Positions 44,932 through 54,533 of a stretch of DNA of 64,000 nt are shown here, piece by piece. Under the pieces are notes generated by a model. That model was not told the DNA's origin. It saw only the letters and a program-made list of their open reading frames with translations, and did not search any database. This DNA is from MAG-121220-bin8 sp002700465 (GTDB lineage Bacteria; Bacteroidota; Bacteroidia; Flavobacteriales; Flavobacteriaceae). The first letter of the stretch is position 1. Every line of letters begins with the position of its first letter. The stretch lies in contig CALSTO010000001.1 in assembly GCA_943789295.1 (NCBI GenBank), forward strand, positions 62,001 to 126,000, given 5' to 3'. Both the position numbers and the translations under genes were made by a program.

Positions 44932-45645
44932 TTAATTAGGACAGTAGCATTTTTTATTTCCAAAAAGATAAGTTAGTGTAATTCCGCTAAAAACATACCA
45001 GTCTTTACTAAGTGTTGAACCAAAGGAATCTGATGATGCCTTTTGTTTTAAATCTGGGTAACTTCCATCTAAATTATCAGAATTGCTGTAGTTTGCATTT
45101 ATTTCAAATGCAATAATAAAACTATTTAATGGTTTAACTTTATATCCAATGGTTATCGGAAATGACAAATCTGTTGCATCACCGTATTTAATTGCTTTAG
45201 CAATGCCAGATTCGTATCTCAAAAGATTGTATCTAAACAAAGAAATTCCTGAACTCACATATGGTGTCATTTCTAATGATGAACTGTAAATATCAAAATC
45301 TAGAAAATTAAAATCAACTCCTAAATTTAGTTCATTGATTGAGTTTTTGAAATATTTTCCTCTTTGTTTTCGGTATTCTGCAGTTTTTGGCCAATTATCA
45401 GAACTTCCAATTTTAGCGTAATTAAATTTTGCTCTTAATGCAATTCTTTCATTTAAATTTTTTCTAAATATAATTCCAGCAACTGCATTAGTTGAAATAT
45501 TATATGAAAAAGGATGTATATATGTGGTTGGACCTACATCTCCAATATAATTTGCTCCTCCAACAAAAATACCTATTTCATTATTTTGTGAAAATACAGT
45601 CAATGTTGTAAAAAAAATCATGACATGTATTGTAATCTTTTTCAT
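44932..45645 (-). CDS. DUF6089 family outer-membrane beta-barrel protein
   Basis: A 237-residue secreted protein with a signal peptide (about 1-19, MKKITIHVMIFFTTLTVFS). EIGIFVGGANYIGDVGPTTY and the many alternating beta-strands mark the DUF6089 group, which lies between nadK and uppS in many Flavobacteriaceae. The C-terminus is ITLYLFGNKKCYCPN-like (TYLFGNKKCYCPN), with two cysteines. No function is established. It starts 41 nt after the nadK stop and ends 6 nt before uppS. Confidence 0.88.
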   Translation of the reverse strand: MKKITIHVMIFFTTLTVFSQNNEIGIFVGGANYIGDVGPTTYIHPFSYNISTNAVAGIIFRKNLNERIALRAKFNYAKIGSSDNWPKTAEYRKQRGKYFKNSINELNLGVDFNFLDFDIYSSSLEMTPYVSSGISLFRYNLLRYESGIAKAIKYGDATDLSFPITIGYKVKPLNSFIIAFEINANYSNSDNLDGSYPDLKQKASSDSFGSTLSKDWYVFSGITLTYLFGNKKCYCPN

Positions 45646-45686
45646 AATATGGTGGCAAATATAGACAAAATCAATTTCTGGAAAAT

Positions 45687-46571
45687 CTATATATTTCTTC
45701 TGTCTTCACCCCAAAGTAATTTACTTCTCAATGTTTGGTAAAAACTATTATTTTTAAAAGAAGCTAATTTGATTTTATAACTAGCTTTTTTGATTTTAAT
45801 TTTTATATTATTTTTCAAAGAATTAATTCGAGAATCAAGTGAAAGTAAATGTGATTCCTCTCTACCCTCAACTGATAGTTCGATTTTAATTTCATCTGAA
45901 ATAACTAAGGGCCTAGCATTTAAATTGTGTGGAGCTATTGGGGTTATAGAAAACGTTTGACTAGAGGGGGTCATTATTGGTCCTCCACAACTTAAAGAAT
46001 ATCCTGTTGAGCCCGTAGGTGTTGAAACTATTAAGCCATCAGCCCAATATGTGTTTAAGTACTCTCCGTTTAATGTAGTTTTGATTTCTATCATTGACGT
46101 AGTGTTTTTTCTTCCAACACTAACTTCATTAAGAGCGAAGTTAAAATCAGAAAAATTATCATTGTTATCAATATTTACTTCTAATAAACTTCTTTCCTCC
46201 ACATTAAATTCCCCTTTTAATACTTTCTTTAATTCAATATTTAACAGTTCTTGATTTAATGTTGCTAAGAAACCTAATCTACCTGTGTTTATTCCAATTA
46301 TTGGAATTCCTAAATCTCTAACAAAAGTAATAGAGCGTAAAAGTGTACCATCTCCTCCAATTGTTATCATTAAATTAACTTCACTATCAAGATCTTCATA
46401 TGATGAAAATAATTTATGATTATGACTTGCTTTTGATTTTTGTAAAAGAATTGAATTGTATTTTTCTTCAATTAACAAGATTATATTTTCACTTTTACTT
46501 ATAGAAAGCAGTTCTAAAAAAATATTTTTAGATATTTTATCTGCAGATTGACCGTATACAGCAATTTTCAT
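45687..46571 (-). CDS. nadK: NAD kinase
   Basis: Phosphorylates NAD to NADP. The 294 residues include the GGDG motif in TIGGDGTLLRSITFVRDLG (about 70-88), NEVSVGRKNTTSMIEI, DGLIVSTPTGSTGYSLSCGG and the C-terminal SLDSR. It is the first gene of the leftward envelope block and is divergent from pdxJ, with 66 nt between the start codons. That space must hold both promoters. Confidence 0.96.
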   Translation of the reverse strand: MKIAVYGQSADKISKNIFLELLSISKSENIILLIEEKYNSILLQKSKASHNHKLFSSYEDLDSEVNLMITIGGDGTLLRSITFVRDLGIPIIGINTGRLGFLATLNQELLNIELKKVLKGEFNVEERSLLEVNIDNNDNFSDFNFALNEVSVGRKNTTSMIEIKTTLNGEYLNTYWADGLIVSTPTGSTGYSLSCGGPIMTPSSQTFSITPIAPHNLNARPLVISDEIKIELSVEGREESHLLSLDSRINSLKNNIKIKIKKASYKIKLASFKNNSFYQTLRSKLLWGEDRRNI

Positions 46572-46622
46572 TTAAGTAAAGATTTTAATGCAAATTAATT
46601 AAAATAACAAACAACAAATCTT

Positions 46623-46630
46623 TAATTTTG
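46623..46630 (+). promoter_or_regulatory. Candidate -7 element (TAATTTTG) for pdxJ
   Basis: TAATTTTG fits TAnnTTTG and ends 7 nt before the pdxJ start, so the leader would be very short or absent. No TTG is at proper spacing upstream. Support is weak. Confidence 0.3.
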
Positions 46631-46637
46631 AATTATT

Positions 46638-47366
46638 ATGACAAAATTAAGTGTTAATATTAATAAGATAGCTACAATTAGAAATGCAAGAGGTGGAAAT
46701 AACCCTAATTTATTAAAGATGGCTAGAGATATTCAGTCATATGGTGCTCAAGGAATTACTATTCACCCTAGGCCTGATCAAAGACACATTACTTATAAGG
46801 ATGCAATAGATTTACCAAAAGTAATATCTACTGAATTTAATATTGAGGGAAATCCAATTGAAAAATTTATTGACTTAGTTTGCAAAATTAAACCTGATCA
46901 AGTGACATTAGTTCCAGACAGTGTAGATGCTATAACCTCTAATTCTGGATGGGATACAATTAAGAATAAATCATTTTTAAAAGAAGTGGTCTCCGAATTT
47001 AAAAATAATGGAATAAGAACGTCAATTTTTATAGATACTGATCTTAAATTAATTGAAGGCGCAAAAAATACAGGTGCTGATAGAATTGAACTTTACACAG
47101 AATCATTTGCTGTTAATTTTCAAAAAGGTAATAAAGAGGAAATTAACAAATACATTAATGCCTCAATTTTGGCTAATGATTTAGGAATGGGAGTTAATGC
47201 AGGACATGATTTAAATCTTGAAAATATTCATTTTTTTGTTGATAAAATTCCGTATTTAGATGAGGTTTCTATTGGTCATGCTATAATTTGTGAATCCTTG
47301 TACTTAGGAATTGAAAATGTGGTTAATATGTACTTACAAAAAATAAATAATGCTTCTGAAAAGTAA
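46638..47366 (+). CDS. pdxJ: Pyridoxine 5'-phosphate synthase
   Basis: Condenses 3-amino-1-hydroxyacetone phosphate with deoxyxylulose 5-phosphate in the DXP-dependent route to vitamin B6. The 242 residues begin LSVNINKIATIRNARGGNNP, then GAQGITIHPRPDQRHI, and end with the phosphate-binding EVSIGHAIICESLYLGIENV. The TIM-barrel family length is normal. The 3' end overlaps the hydrolase gene by 17 nt, so the two are co-transcribed. Confidence 0.96.
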   Translation: MTKLSVNINKIATIRNARGGNNPNLLKMARDIQSYGAQGITIHPRPDQRHITYKDAIDLPKVISTEFNIEGNPIEKFIDLVCKIKPDQVTLVPDSVDAITSNSGWDTIKNKSFLKEVVSEFKNNGIRTSIFIDTDLKLIEGAKNTGADRIELYTESFAVNFQKGNKEEINKYINASILANDLGMGVNAGHDLNLENIHFFVDKIPYLDEVSIGHAIICESLYLGIENVVNMYLQKINNASEK

Positions 47367-48120
47367 AATTATTGGAGAAGGAAGTGATGTATTAGTTGTT
47401 CTTCATGGGTTTTTAGGAATGTCGGATAATTGGAATTCATTTGCTAAAAAAATTGATAATCAAGGCTTTCAAATTCATTTATTAGATCAAAGAAATCACG
47501 GTGAAAGTTTTCATAGTAAAGAGTTTGATTATGAACTGTTAGCAAATGATTTGAAATATTATATGGACCATTATCAAATAAAAAACTTTTCCTTAATTGG
47601 TCATTCAATGGGAGGAAAGACTGCTATGATGTTTTCAGGCTATTTTCCTAATGCTGTCAATAAATTAATTGTAGTAGACATATTGCCCATCTATTATAAG
47701 AACGATTATCAAAATATTTTAAAATTTCTAAAATCAATAAATTTAAATTCCATAAGATCCAGGTTAGAAGCAGATAATGCTTTGTCAAGTTCAATTAAGT
47801 CTCCTTCTTTTAGAGCATTTTTATTAAAAAATTTGAAAAGAATCGGAAAGAGTGAATTCACTTTTAAAATCGATTTAAATATTATATTAGATAAACTAAA
47901 TGAAGTTGAAAAGGCGTTGCCTATTGATCTTTACTTTGGTGGTGAAACTTTATTTATAAAAGGGGAAAATTCAGATTATATAAATAATCAAAACTTTAAA
48001 ACAATTCATAAAAACTTTCCAAAACATCGACTGGTTGAAGTGTCAAATGCTGGTCATTGGGTACATGCTGAAAACCTTGATGATTTTGTTAAAGAGACAT
48101 TACTTTTTTTAAAATCCTAA
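47350..48120 (+). CDS. Alpha/beta-fold hydrolase (YbfF-like esterase)
   Basis: A 256-residue hydrolase with oxyanion motif LHGFLGMSDNW, nucleophile elbow GHSMGGKTAM (Ser at about residue 81), an acid in the strand near LPIDLYFGGETLFIKGENSD, and the catalytic His in AGHWVHAE. The pattern matches the YbfF type of esterase. The physiological substrate is unknown. It starts inside the pdxJ 3' end. Confidence 0.93.
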   Translation: MLLKSKIIGEGSDVLVVLHGFLGMSDNWNSFAKKIDNQGFQIHLLDQRNHGESFHSKEFDYELLANDLKYYMDHYQIKNFSLIGHSMGGKTAMMFSGYFPNAVNKLIVVDILPIYYKNDYQNILKFLKSINLNSIRSRLEADNALSSSIKSPSFRAFLLKNLKRIGKSEFTFKIDLNIILDKLNEVEKALPIDLYFGGETLFIKGENSDYINNQNFKTIHKNFPKHRLVEVSNAGHWVHAENLDDFVKETLLFLKS

Positions 48121-48123
48121 AAG

Positions 48124-48154
48124 TTGGTCACCTTTGTAAAAAGACCTATTTTTG
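48124..48154 (+). promoter_or_regulatory. Promoter of the tig-clpP-clpX operon
   Basis: TTG at 48124-48126, a 20-nt spacer and TATTTTTG at 48147-48154 match the Bacteroidota consensus. The predicted start lies about 10 nt before the tig ATG at 48173. No ClpX- or heat-shock-type operator is evident. Confidence 0.72.
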
Positions 48155-48172
48155 CGACCAAATTTGTAAAAT

Positions 48173-49498
48173 ATGAAGGTTTCAAAAAATGATATCGATA
48201 ATTTGAATTCAGTTTTATCTGTAGTTATAGAAAAGACTGATTACGAATCAAAGGTTGAAGAAGTTCTTAAGGATTATAAAAAGAGAGCGAATATTCCTGG
48301 CTTTAGAAAAGGTCATACACCAATTGGACTAATAAAAAAACAATATGGAATTTCTGTAAAAGTTGATGAAATCAACAAATTAATGCAAAAAGGATTAGGA
48401 GATTATTTAGGTGAAAAAAAATTAGATATTTTAGGTAATCCCATTCCCGTTGAAAAAAATGATATTGATTGGAGTGCTGATAAACTAACTTTTGATTTTG
48501 AAATTGGATTATCGCCTGAATTTGAAGTTTCATTAAAAAATAAAAAAGCGATTGCTTCTTATGAAATTGAAGTAGATAAAAAAATGATTGATGATCAAAT
48601 TAAAAATATTCAAAACCAGTATGGGAAATTAATTGCACAAACTAAAGTAGAAGACGGTTTTGAAATAAACGGAAAATTTTTAAATGAAGAATTTGAAGTT
48701 GATAATACATCAAATTTAAAATTGAAGGACATAAAAGGTAAGGGAAATAAAGACAGCTTTAAAAAACTTAATATAGGAGAATCTATTGAACTTAAAACTA
48801 AAGGTTTATTCAACAAGGATTCTGATTTATCATTTCATTTAAAAACTAATGATGATAATAAAGATAAAGTTAATAATGTAACTTTCACACTTAATGAGAT
48901 CAATAAAAGAGAACCTGCTGATCTTGATCAAGAATTATTTGATAAGTTGTTTGGTAAAGACACTATTAAGACGGTAACAGAACTTAAAAATAAATTGAAA
49001 TCAGATGCTGAATCAAATTTCGTTAATCAGACTGATCAAAAATTATTAAATGATGTAACTGAGTATTTAATTGAAAACACAAAATTTGACTTACCAGATA
49101 ATTTTTTAAAAAAATGGATGCGGACTGCAGGAGAAAATAAATTAGATGAAAACGAAGCAGCTTTGGAGTATGAAAAATCTGAAAAAGGACTTAGATATCA
49201 ATTAATAGAATCTAAATTAGTTGCTCAAAATAATATTAAAATTGATCACAATCAAATAAAAGATTTTTCAAAGGATTTGATTAAAACTCAAATGAAACAG
49301 TATGGTCAAAACAATCCTGAAGAAAAAGAGTTAGAATCAATTTCTCAAAGAATTCTGTCTAATAAAGATGAGGTTAAAAGAATATCTGATCAATTGTTAA
49401 GTAAAAAGTTAATTGATTTATTTAAATCAAACCTTAAGTTTAAAAACAATAAAGTTTCCTACGAAAAGTTTATTGAAATGGCTTATGCTAAAAAATAA
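48173..49498 (+). CDS. tig: Trigger factor
   Basis: A ribosome-bound chaperone that meets nascent chains at the exit tunnel. The 441 residues carry the signature RANIPGFRKGHTPIGLIKKQ (about 38-57) in the ribosome-binding domain. A middle PPIase-like region is diverged (about 145-240; GKGNKDSFKKLNIGESIEL), and a long helical C-terminal domain follows. PPIase activity cannot be judged from the sequence. It is followed 32 nt later by clpP and clpX, the classic tig-clpP-clpX order. Confidence 0.93.
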   Translation: MKVSKNDIDNLNSVLSVVIEKTDYESKVEEVLKDYKKRANIPGFRKGHTPIGLIKKQYGISVKVDEINKLMQKGLGDYLGEKKLDILGNPIPVEKNDIDWSADKLTFDFEIGLSPEFEVSLKNKKAIASYEIEVDKKMIDDQIKNIQNQYGKLIAQTKVEDGFEINGKFLNEEFEVDNTSNLKLKDIKGKGNKDSFKKLNIGESIELKTKGLFNKDSDLSFHLKTNDDNKDKVNNVTFTLNEINKREPADLDQELFDKLFGKDTIKTVTELKNKLKSDAESNFVNQTDQKLLNDVTEYLIENTKFDLPDNFLKKWMRTAGENKLDENEAALEYEKSEKGLRYQLIESKLVAQNNIKIDHNQIKDFSKDLIKTQMKQYGQNNPEEKELESISQRILSNKDEVKRISDQLLSKKLIDLFKSNLKFKNNKVSYEKFIEMAYAKK

Positions 49499-49530
49499 TT
49501 AACTTTAGTTTATTATAAATATTAATTTTT

Positions 49531-50190
49531 ATGGATTACTCAAAAGAATTTAAAGAATATTCAATTAAACATCATGGTATTAACTCACTTTATTATGATA
49601 AGTTGGTCAGCAGTATGACTCCTTATATAATTGAAGAAAGACAGCTAAATGTTGCTCAAATGGATGTTTTTTCCAGACTTATGATGGATAGAATAATTTT
49701 TTTAGGCACGGGAATAAATGATTCTATTGCCAATATAATTCAAGCTCAACTTCTTTTTTTAGAGAGTACAGATAAAGACAAGGATATTCAGATTTATATT
49801 AATTCACCAGGAGGTTCAGTTTATGCCGGTTTGGGAATTTATGACACAATGCAATTTATAAATCCTGAAGTTGCAACTATATGTACAGGGATTGCAGCAT
49901 CTATGGCAGCTGTTTTATTATGTGCAGGTCAAAAGGGTAAAAGATCAGGCTTAACTCACTCTAGAGTAATGATTCATCAACCATTAGGTGGAGCACAAGG
50001 TCAAGCTTCAGATATAGAAATTACCGCTAGAGAAATAGGAAAGTTAAAAAAAGAACTTTATGAAATTATAGCTAACCATTCTGGTCAGAAATACGATAAA
50101 GTTTATGATGATAGTGATAGAGACTATTGGATGAAAGCTCAAGAAGCAAAAAAATATGGTATGATTGATGAGGTTTTGTCAAAAAAATAA
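49531..50190 (+). CDS. clpP: ATP-dependent Clp protease proteolytic subunit
   Basis: Serine peptidase tetradecamer that degrades substrates fed by ClpX. The 219 residues hold the catalytic triad Ser124 (GIAASMAAVLL), His149 (SRVMIHQPLGG) and Asp198 (DSDRDYWM), with spacing 25 and 74 as in E. coli ClpP. The N-terminus has a pro-region-like extension. clpX starts 3 nt after the stop. Confidence 0.97.
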   Translation: MDYSKEFKEYSIKHHGINSLYYDKLVSSMTPYIIEERQLNVAQMDVFSRLMMDRIIFLGTGINDSIANIIQAQLLFLESTDKDKDIQIYINSPGGSVYAGLGIYDTMQFINPEVATICTGIAASMAAVLLCAGQKGKRSGLTHSRVMIHQPLGGAQGQASDIEITAREIGKLKKELYEIIANHSGQKYDKVYDDSDRDYWMKAQEAKKYGMIDEVLSKK

Positions 50191-50193
50191 TTG

Positions 50194-51423
50194 ATGTCAG
50201 ATAAAGATTTAATATGTTCATTTTGCAGTTTAAGCAAAGCCCAAACTAATCTGCTTGTTGCAGGTCAAGATGCCCATATTTGTGATAGCTGTATAGAACA
50301 AGCGTATGGAATAATCATTGAAGAATCTAAAAGAAATGACAATTTAAAAGAAGACAACGAGCTTATAATTGCTAAGCCAAAAGAAATTAAACTTTTTTTA
50401 GATGATTACGTAATTGGACAAGATCATACAAAAAAAATTCTTTCCGTAGCTGTTTATAATCATTACAAAAGATTAAATCATAAATCGTCAAAAAATGATA
50501 TTGAAATAGATAAAAGTAATATTTTAATTGTTGGAGAAACTGGTACTGGAAAAACTTTAATAGCTAAAACAATTGCAAGAATGCTTGATGTTCCATTAGC
50601 TATTGTTGATGCTACTGTGTTAACCGAGGCTGGATATGTTGGTGAAGATGTTGAGACTATTTTAACCAGATTATTGCAAGCTTCTGATTATGATCAAGAA
50701 AAAGCTGAGAGAGGAATAGTCTTTATTGATGAAATAGATAAAATTGCTAGAAAAAGTGATAATCCGTCTATAACAAGAGACGTTTCTGGTGAAGGTGTTC
50801 AACAAGCTTTATTAAAATTATTGGAAGGAACAATCGTTAATGTCCCCCCGAAAGGAGGAAGAAAACATCCTGATCAAAAATTTATAGAATTAGATACCCA
50901 AAATATTCTTTTCATTGCTGGAGGTGCTTTTGATGGTATTGAAAAAGTTATTTCAAAAAGACTAAATATGCAGGTTGTTGGATATAAAAATCCTGCTGCT
51001 ACCAAAATCAATCAACAAAATTTACTTTCATTTATATCCCCAAAAGATTTAAAAGATTTTGGATTAATTCCAGAAATTTTAGGTAGACTACCAGTACTGT
51101 CTTATATGAATTCTTTGGATAAAAAAACATTAAGGTCAATATTAACTGAACCCAAAAATTCTCTAATTAAACAATATGAAAAGTTATTCGAACTAGATGG
51201 AATAAAAATAACTTTTACAGAAGATGGTCTCAATTACATTGTTGAAAAAGCACTTGAGTTCAAGCTGGGTGCTAGAGGACTTAGATCTATATGTGAATTG
51301 ATTTTGAATGATGCAATGTTTGAGCTCCCTAGTTCAAAGAGAAAAAAACTGCATATCGATAAAAACTATATTTCTAAAAAATTATCAAGTTCGAGCTTAA
51401 GTATTTTAAAGGTAGCTTCTTAA
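50194..51423 (+). CDS. clpX: ATP-dependent Clp protease ATP-binding subunit ClpX
   Basis: AAA+ unfoldase. I use the ATG at 50194 (409 residues); a TTG immediately before it is also in frame. The zinc-binding domain has Cys8, Cys11, Cys30 and Cys33. Walker A is GETGTGKT (about 114-121) and Walker B is IVFIDEIDKI; the pore-associated and sensor regions are VSGEGVQQALLKLLEG, GARGLRSI and ILGRLPV. Its stop overlaps the stop of the convergent GH3-family gene by 4 nt. Confidence 0.97.
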   Translation: MSDKDLICSFCSLSKAQTNLLVAGQDAHICDSCIEQAYGIIIEESKRNDNLKEDNELIIAKPKEIKLFLDDYVIGQDHTKKILSVAVYNHYKRLNHKSSKNDIEIDKSNILIVGETGTGKTLIAKTIARMLDVPLAIVDATVLTEAGYVGEDVETILTRLLQASDYDQEKAERGIVFIDEIDKIARKSDNPSITRDVSGEGVQQALLKLLEGTIVNVPPKGGRKHPDQKFIELDTQNILFIAGGAFDGIEKVISKRLNMQVVGYKNPAATKINQQNLLSFISPKDLKDFGLIPEILGRLPVLSYMNSLDKKTLRSILTEPKNSLIKQYEKLFELDGIKITFTEDGLNYIVEKALEFKLGARGLRSICELILNDAMFELPSSKRKKLHIDKNYISKKLSSSSLSILKVAS

Positions 51424-52919
51424 TTAAGTTCAATCAGTTCTTCAATTAGAATTCTATCATTACAAAGTCTTGGTATTTTATTTTGTCCACCCAATTTGTT
51501 TTTAAATTTTAACCAATCTAAAAATAGTTTTTCTTTAGCGATAATAATTTCTAACCTTTTCATTGTTATGTTTTTGAAACGTTTTGATTTATAATCAGAA
51601 TTTGAATTCTGAAGATTTTTATCAAGATCTTCAGAAAACTTTGAGATATTGGAAGGTCTCTTCTCAAACTCAATCATCCACTGATGAAATCCTGAATTTT
51701 TTTCACTAATAAATGATGGCGCAACGGTATATTCAACTATACTGGAATTATGCTTTAATAGTGTTTTGTTTAAAGCATTTTCAGCATTTTCTATTATAAG
51801 TTCTTCTCCAAAGGCATTTATGAAACTTTTTGTTCTTCCCGTAATTTTAATTCTAAAAGGATTCAATGAAGTGAATTTAACAGTGTCTCCAATTTTATAC
51901 CTCCAAAGCCCAGCATTTGTAGAAATGATTATAGCATAATTTGTATCTAATTTAACTTTAGATAAATTAATTATTTCTGGATTGAGTTTGTCAACAACTT
52001 GAAATTCAAAGTAAATTCCATAATCAAGCATTAGCAACATATCGTTATGATCATTTCTATCTTGAATGGCAAAAAACCCCTCTGATGCATTATATGTTTC
52101 ATAAAAACGAACATCATTTCCCAATATAGATTTAAATTGATTGATGTAAGGGTTAAAATTTACACCTCCATGAAAATATACCTCTAAATTTTTCCAAATT
52201 CCCTTAATTTTCGTTTCATTTCTCTCTTCCAAAATTTTATTTAATAGAATTAACATCCATGAAGGTACTCCAGCTAAACTTGTGATATTTTCATTTAAGG
52301 TACTATCAATTATGGCTTCTAACTTTTCATCCCATTTGTCCATTAAAGAGATCTCATTATTTGGAGCACTTAACATCTCCGCCCAGAGAGGTAAATTATC
52401 AATTAATATCGCAGATAAGTCACCAAAATAATTGTTATTACTCTCGTAAAGTTTTTTACTTCCACCAAGTCTTAACGATTTGCCTGAGAATAAGTTTGAG
52501 TTTTTATTATTATTAACATATAAACATAAAACATCTTTACCCGCTTTATAATGACATTCTTCAAGAGATTCTTTGCTAACAGGAATAAATTTACTTTTAG
52601 AATTAGTTGTACCACTGGATTGTGCATACCATTTGATTGCAGAATTCCAAAAAATATTTGATTCTCCTTTGATAGATCTTTCTATGTACCTAAAAAAGGT
52701 CTCATAATCTGTTAAAGGAATTTTTTTAGAAAATAACGAATAGTTTTTTATTGAACTAAAATTATATTTTTTTCCAAATTCAGTCTTTTCTGCATTTTTT
52801 AAAAGATTAAGTAAAACCTCGTTTTGAACTTCTAATGGATATTTTTTAAATAATTCGATTTGATGCATTCTTTTTTTTAGGAACCAAGTCGTTACGGTAT
52901 TTAAAAAAGAGAAAGGCAT
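51420..52919 (-). CDS. GH3 family adenylating enzyme
   Basis: GH3 proteins are acyl-adenylate-forming enzymes, best known for conjugating amino acids to plant hormones. The 499-residue bacterial member shows the ATP-binding TSGTTNSK-like segment (QSSGTTNSKSKFIPVS), ETYNASEGFFAIQD, GLWRYKIGDTVKF and RTKSFINAFGEELI. Members like this are common in Bacteroidota, and their substrate there is not known to me. The stop overlaps the clpX stop, convergent, by 4 nt. The opposite neighbour at 52965 is divergent, with 45 nt between starts. Confidence 0.9.
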   Translation of the reverse strand: MPFSFLNTVTTWFLKKRMHQIELFKKYPLEVQNEVLLNLLKNAEKTEFGKKYNFSSIKNYSLFSKKIPLTDYETFFRYIERSIKGESNIFWNSAIKWYAQSSGTTNSKSKFIPVSKESLEECHYKAGKDVLCLYVNNNKNSNLFSGKSLRLGGSKKLYESNNNYFGDLSAILIDNLPLWAEMLSAPNNEISLMDKWDEKLEAIIDSTLNENITSLAGVPSWMLILLNKILEERNETKIKGIWKNLEVYFHGGVNFNPYINQFKSILGNDVRFYETYNASEGFFAIQDRNDHNDMLLMLDYGIYFEFQVVDKLNPEIINLSKVKLDTNYAIIISTNAGLWRYKIGDTVKFTSLNPFRIKITGRTKSFINAFGEELIIENAENALNKTLLKHNSSIVEYTVAPSFISEKNSGFHQWMIEFEKRPSNISKFSEDLDKNLQNSNSDYKSKRFKNITMKRLEIIIAKEKLFLDWLKFKNKLGGQNKIPRLCNDRILIEELIELN

Positions 52920-52964
52920 TTTAACTATATTTAATATTTAATAATACAAATTAATTTTTTATAA

Positions 52965-53765
52965 ATGTTTAATGGAGTATTAAATAAAATGAAAACTGAA
53001 ATTGATGATAATTTGAATTATTTTCTTGAACTAGGTGATGACTTTATTAATGTAAATCAACTATTAGGCTCAAAAATAAAATTATCATTTAGCGGTTACG
53101 AATGCTTAAATTGTAAATCTGACTTACAATTATATAGACAAGGACATTGTAAAAAATGTTTTTTTGAATTACCAAGTACAGCAGATTGGATTATGAAACC
53201 TGAGCTGAGTAAAGCACACCTTAATATTGAAGATAGAGATTTAGAATTTGAAAAAAGAGTTCAATTAAAACCCCACATTTTATACTTAGCTTTTTCAAGT
53301 AATGTTAAAGTAGGAGTAACCAGAAAATCTCAAGTGCCCTATAGATGGATTGATCAAGGTGCCATACAAGCTATTCAAATAGCTGAATTTCCCAACAGAT
53401 ACCTAGCTGGAATCTCAGAAGTTCAGCTTAAGAATTTTTATGCCGATAAAACAAATTGGAGAGAAATGTTGAAGACAAGTAATTCAAATGTAGATCTTGA
53501 GTTAGAAAGTAATAAAGCTTTAGAAAAATTACCAAAAGAAGCTTTAGATTCGATTCAAACCAAAAAATATTCAACTTTTAACATTAACTATCCCGTTAAT
53601 AAATATCCTGAAAAACCTAAAAGCCTTAATTTAACTAAAGAAAAATCTTTTTCAAGTGAATTAGTTGGAGTTAAAGGACAGTATTTAATATTTAGTGACG
53701 GAACTGTTTTTAATGTTAGGTCTAACGAAGGTATTGTTATCGATTTAGAAATTATTAAATCTTAA
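52965..53765 (+). CDS. DUF2797 domain-containing protein
   Basis: A 266-residue protein. A Cys-rich zinc-binding-like segment is present (YECLNCKSDLQLYRQGHCKK, then CFFELPS; about 44-69). Conserved DUF2797 motifs follow, such as HILYLAFSSNVKVGVTRKSQ and RWIDQGAIQAIQIAEFPNRY. Function is unknown; the GIY-YIG-like segment hints at nucleic-acid binding but no catalytic role can be claimed. The start MFNGVLNKMKTE is retained because relatives begin similarly. The stop overlaps the convergent transporter gene by 11 nt. Confidence 0.9.
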   Translation: MFNGVLNKMKTEIDDNLNYFLELGDDFINVNQLLGSKIKLSFSGYECLNCKSDLQLYRQGHCKKCFFELPSTADWIMKPELSKAHLNIEDRDLEFEKRVQLKPHILYLAFSSNVKVGVTRKSQVPYRWIDQGAIQAIQIAEFPNRYLAGISEVQLKNFYADKTNWREMLKTSNSNVDLELESNKALEKLPKEALDSIQTKKYSTFNINYPVNKYPEKPKSLNLTKEKSFSSELVGVKGQYLIFSDGTVFNVRSNEGIVIDLEIIKS

Positions 53766-54456
53766 TTTCTTCACCAATTTTCAAATTAAATTTCTTTCTA
53801 AATAAATAAACAAATAGGTATAATAGTGGAGTATCTAAAAATGCTATTAAAATTTTAAAAACTATTCCCGAAACAACAAGACCTAAAAAACTATCCCAGC
53901 TTAGTACTTCAAAAAGACATAAAAGTGAAATGACAGTGACAGTATCAATTATCTGAGAGCTAAATGTTGAAAAATTATTTCTTAACCATAGCATTTTTCC
54001 TTTGGTCAAGTTTTTCCAAAAATGATAAATTTTAATATCAATAAATTGAGCAAATAGATATGCTAACATAGATGCCAAAACTGCTAATCCGGAAAGTGAA
54101 AAAACATTAGAAAATGTTTCATCATTAATCGGAGACGATTCTAGCGCTGGTACATAATTAGAAATTAAAATTATGCTTAATGAAAAAAAAGATGCAAAAA
54201 TTCCAGCTATTACAACTTGATTAGCTTTTTTTTGACCATATATTTCAGAAATTAGATCAGTTACTAAAAAAGTTATTGGGTAAGGAAGAATGCCAACAGA
54301 AAGTTCAAATAATTTTATACCACCAATAGTCATGTCAAATGGATACCAATAAAAAAATTTTTGAAAAATTAAATTTGATACAACTAAAGATGTGATAAAA
54401 AGAGCAGCTAAATACAAGTATATTTTTCTAGCTAAATTTTGTTTTTGTTCAGACAT
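53755..54456 (-). CDS. Queuosine precursor transporter (YhhQ/VUT family)
   Basis: A 233-residue inner-membrane protein with six hydrophobic segments (about 10-30, 43-63, 75-95, 112-130, 160-180, 190-215). GILPYPITFLVTDLISEIYG, LRNNFSTFSSQIIDTVTVIS and the cationic end fit the YhhQ group, which imports preQ0/preQ1 for queuosine synthesis. It converges on the DUF2797 gene (11-nt overlap) and diverges from the folK fusion gene. Confidence 0.92.
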   Translation of the reverse strand: MSEQKQNLARKIYLYLAALFITSLVVSNLIFQKFFYWYPFDMTIGGIKLFELSVGILPYPITFLVTDLISEIYGQKKANQVVIAGIFASFFSLSIILISNYVPALESSPINDETFSNVFSLSGLAVLASMLAYLFAQFIDIKIYHFWKNLTKGKMLWLRNNFSTFSSQIIDTVTVISLLCLFEVLSWDSFLGLVVSGIVFKILIAFLDTPLLYLFVYLFRKKFNLKIGEEIKI

Positions 54457-54533
54457 TTATTTCAAATTATTAATATCAGTATTACTTTAATAAAGATACT
54501 TAAATAAAGATTCTTTTTATTTAATTTGCTAAA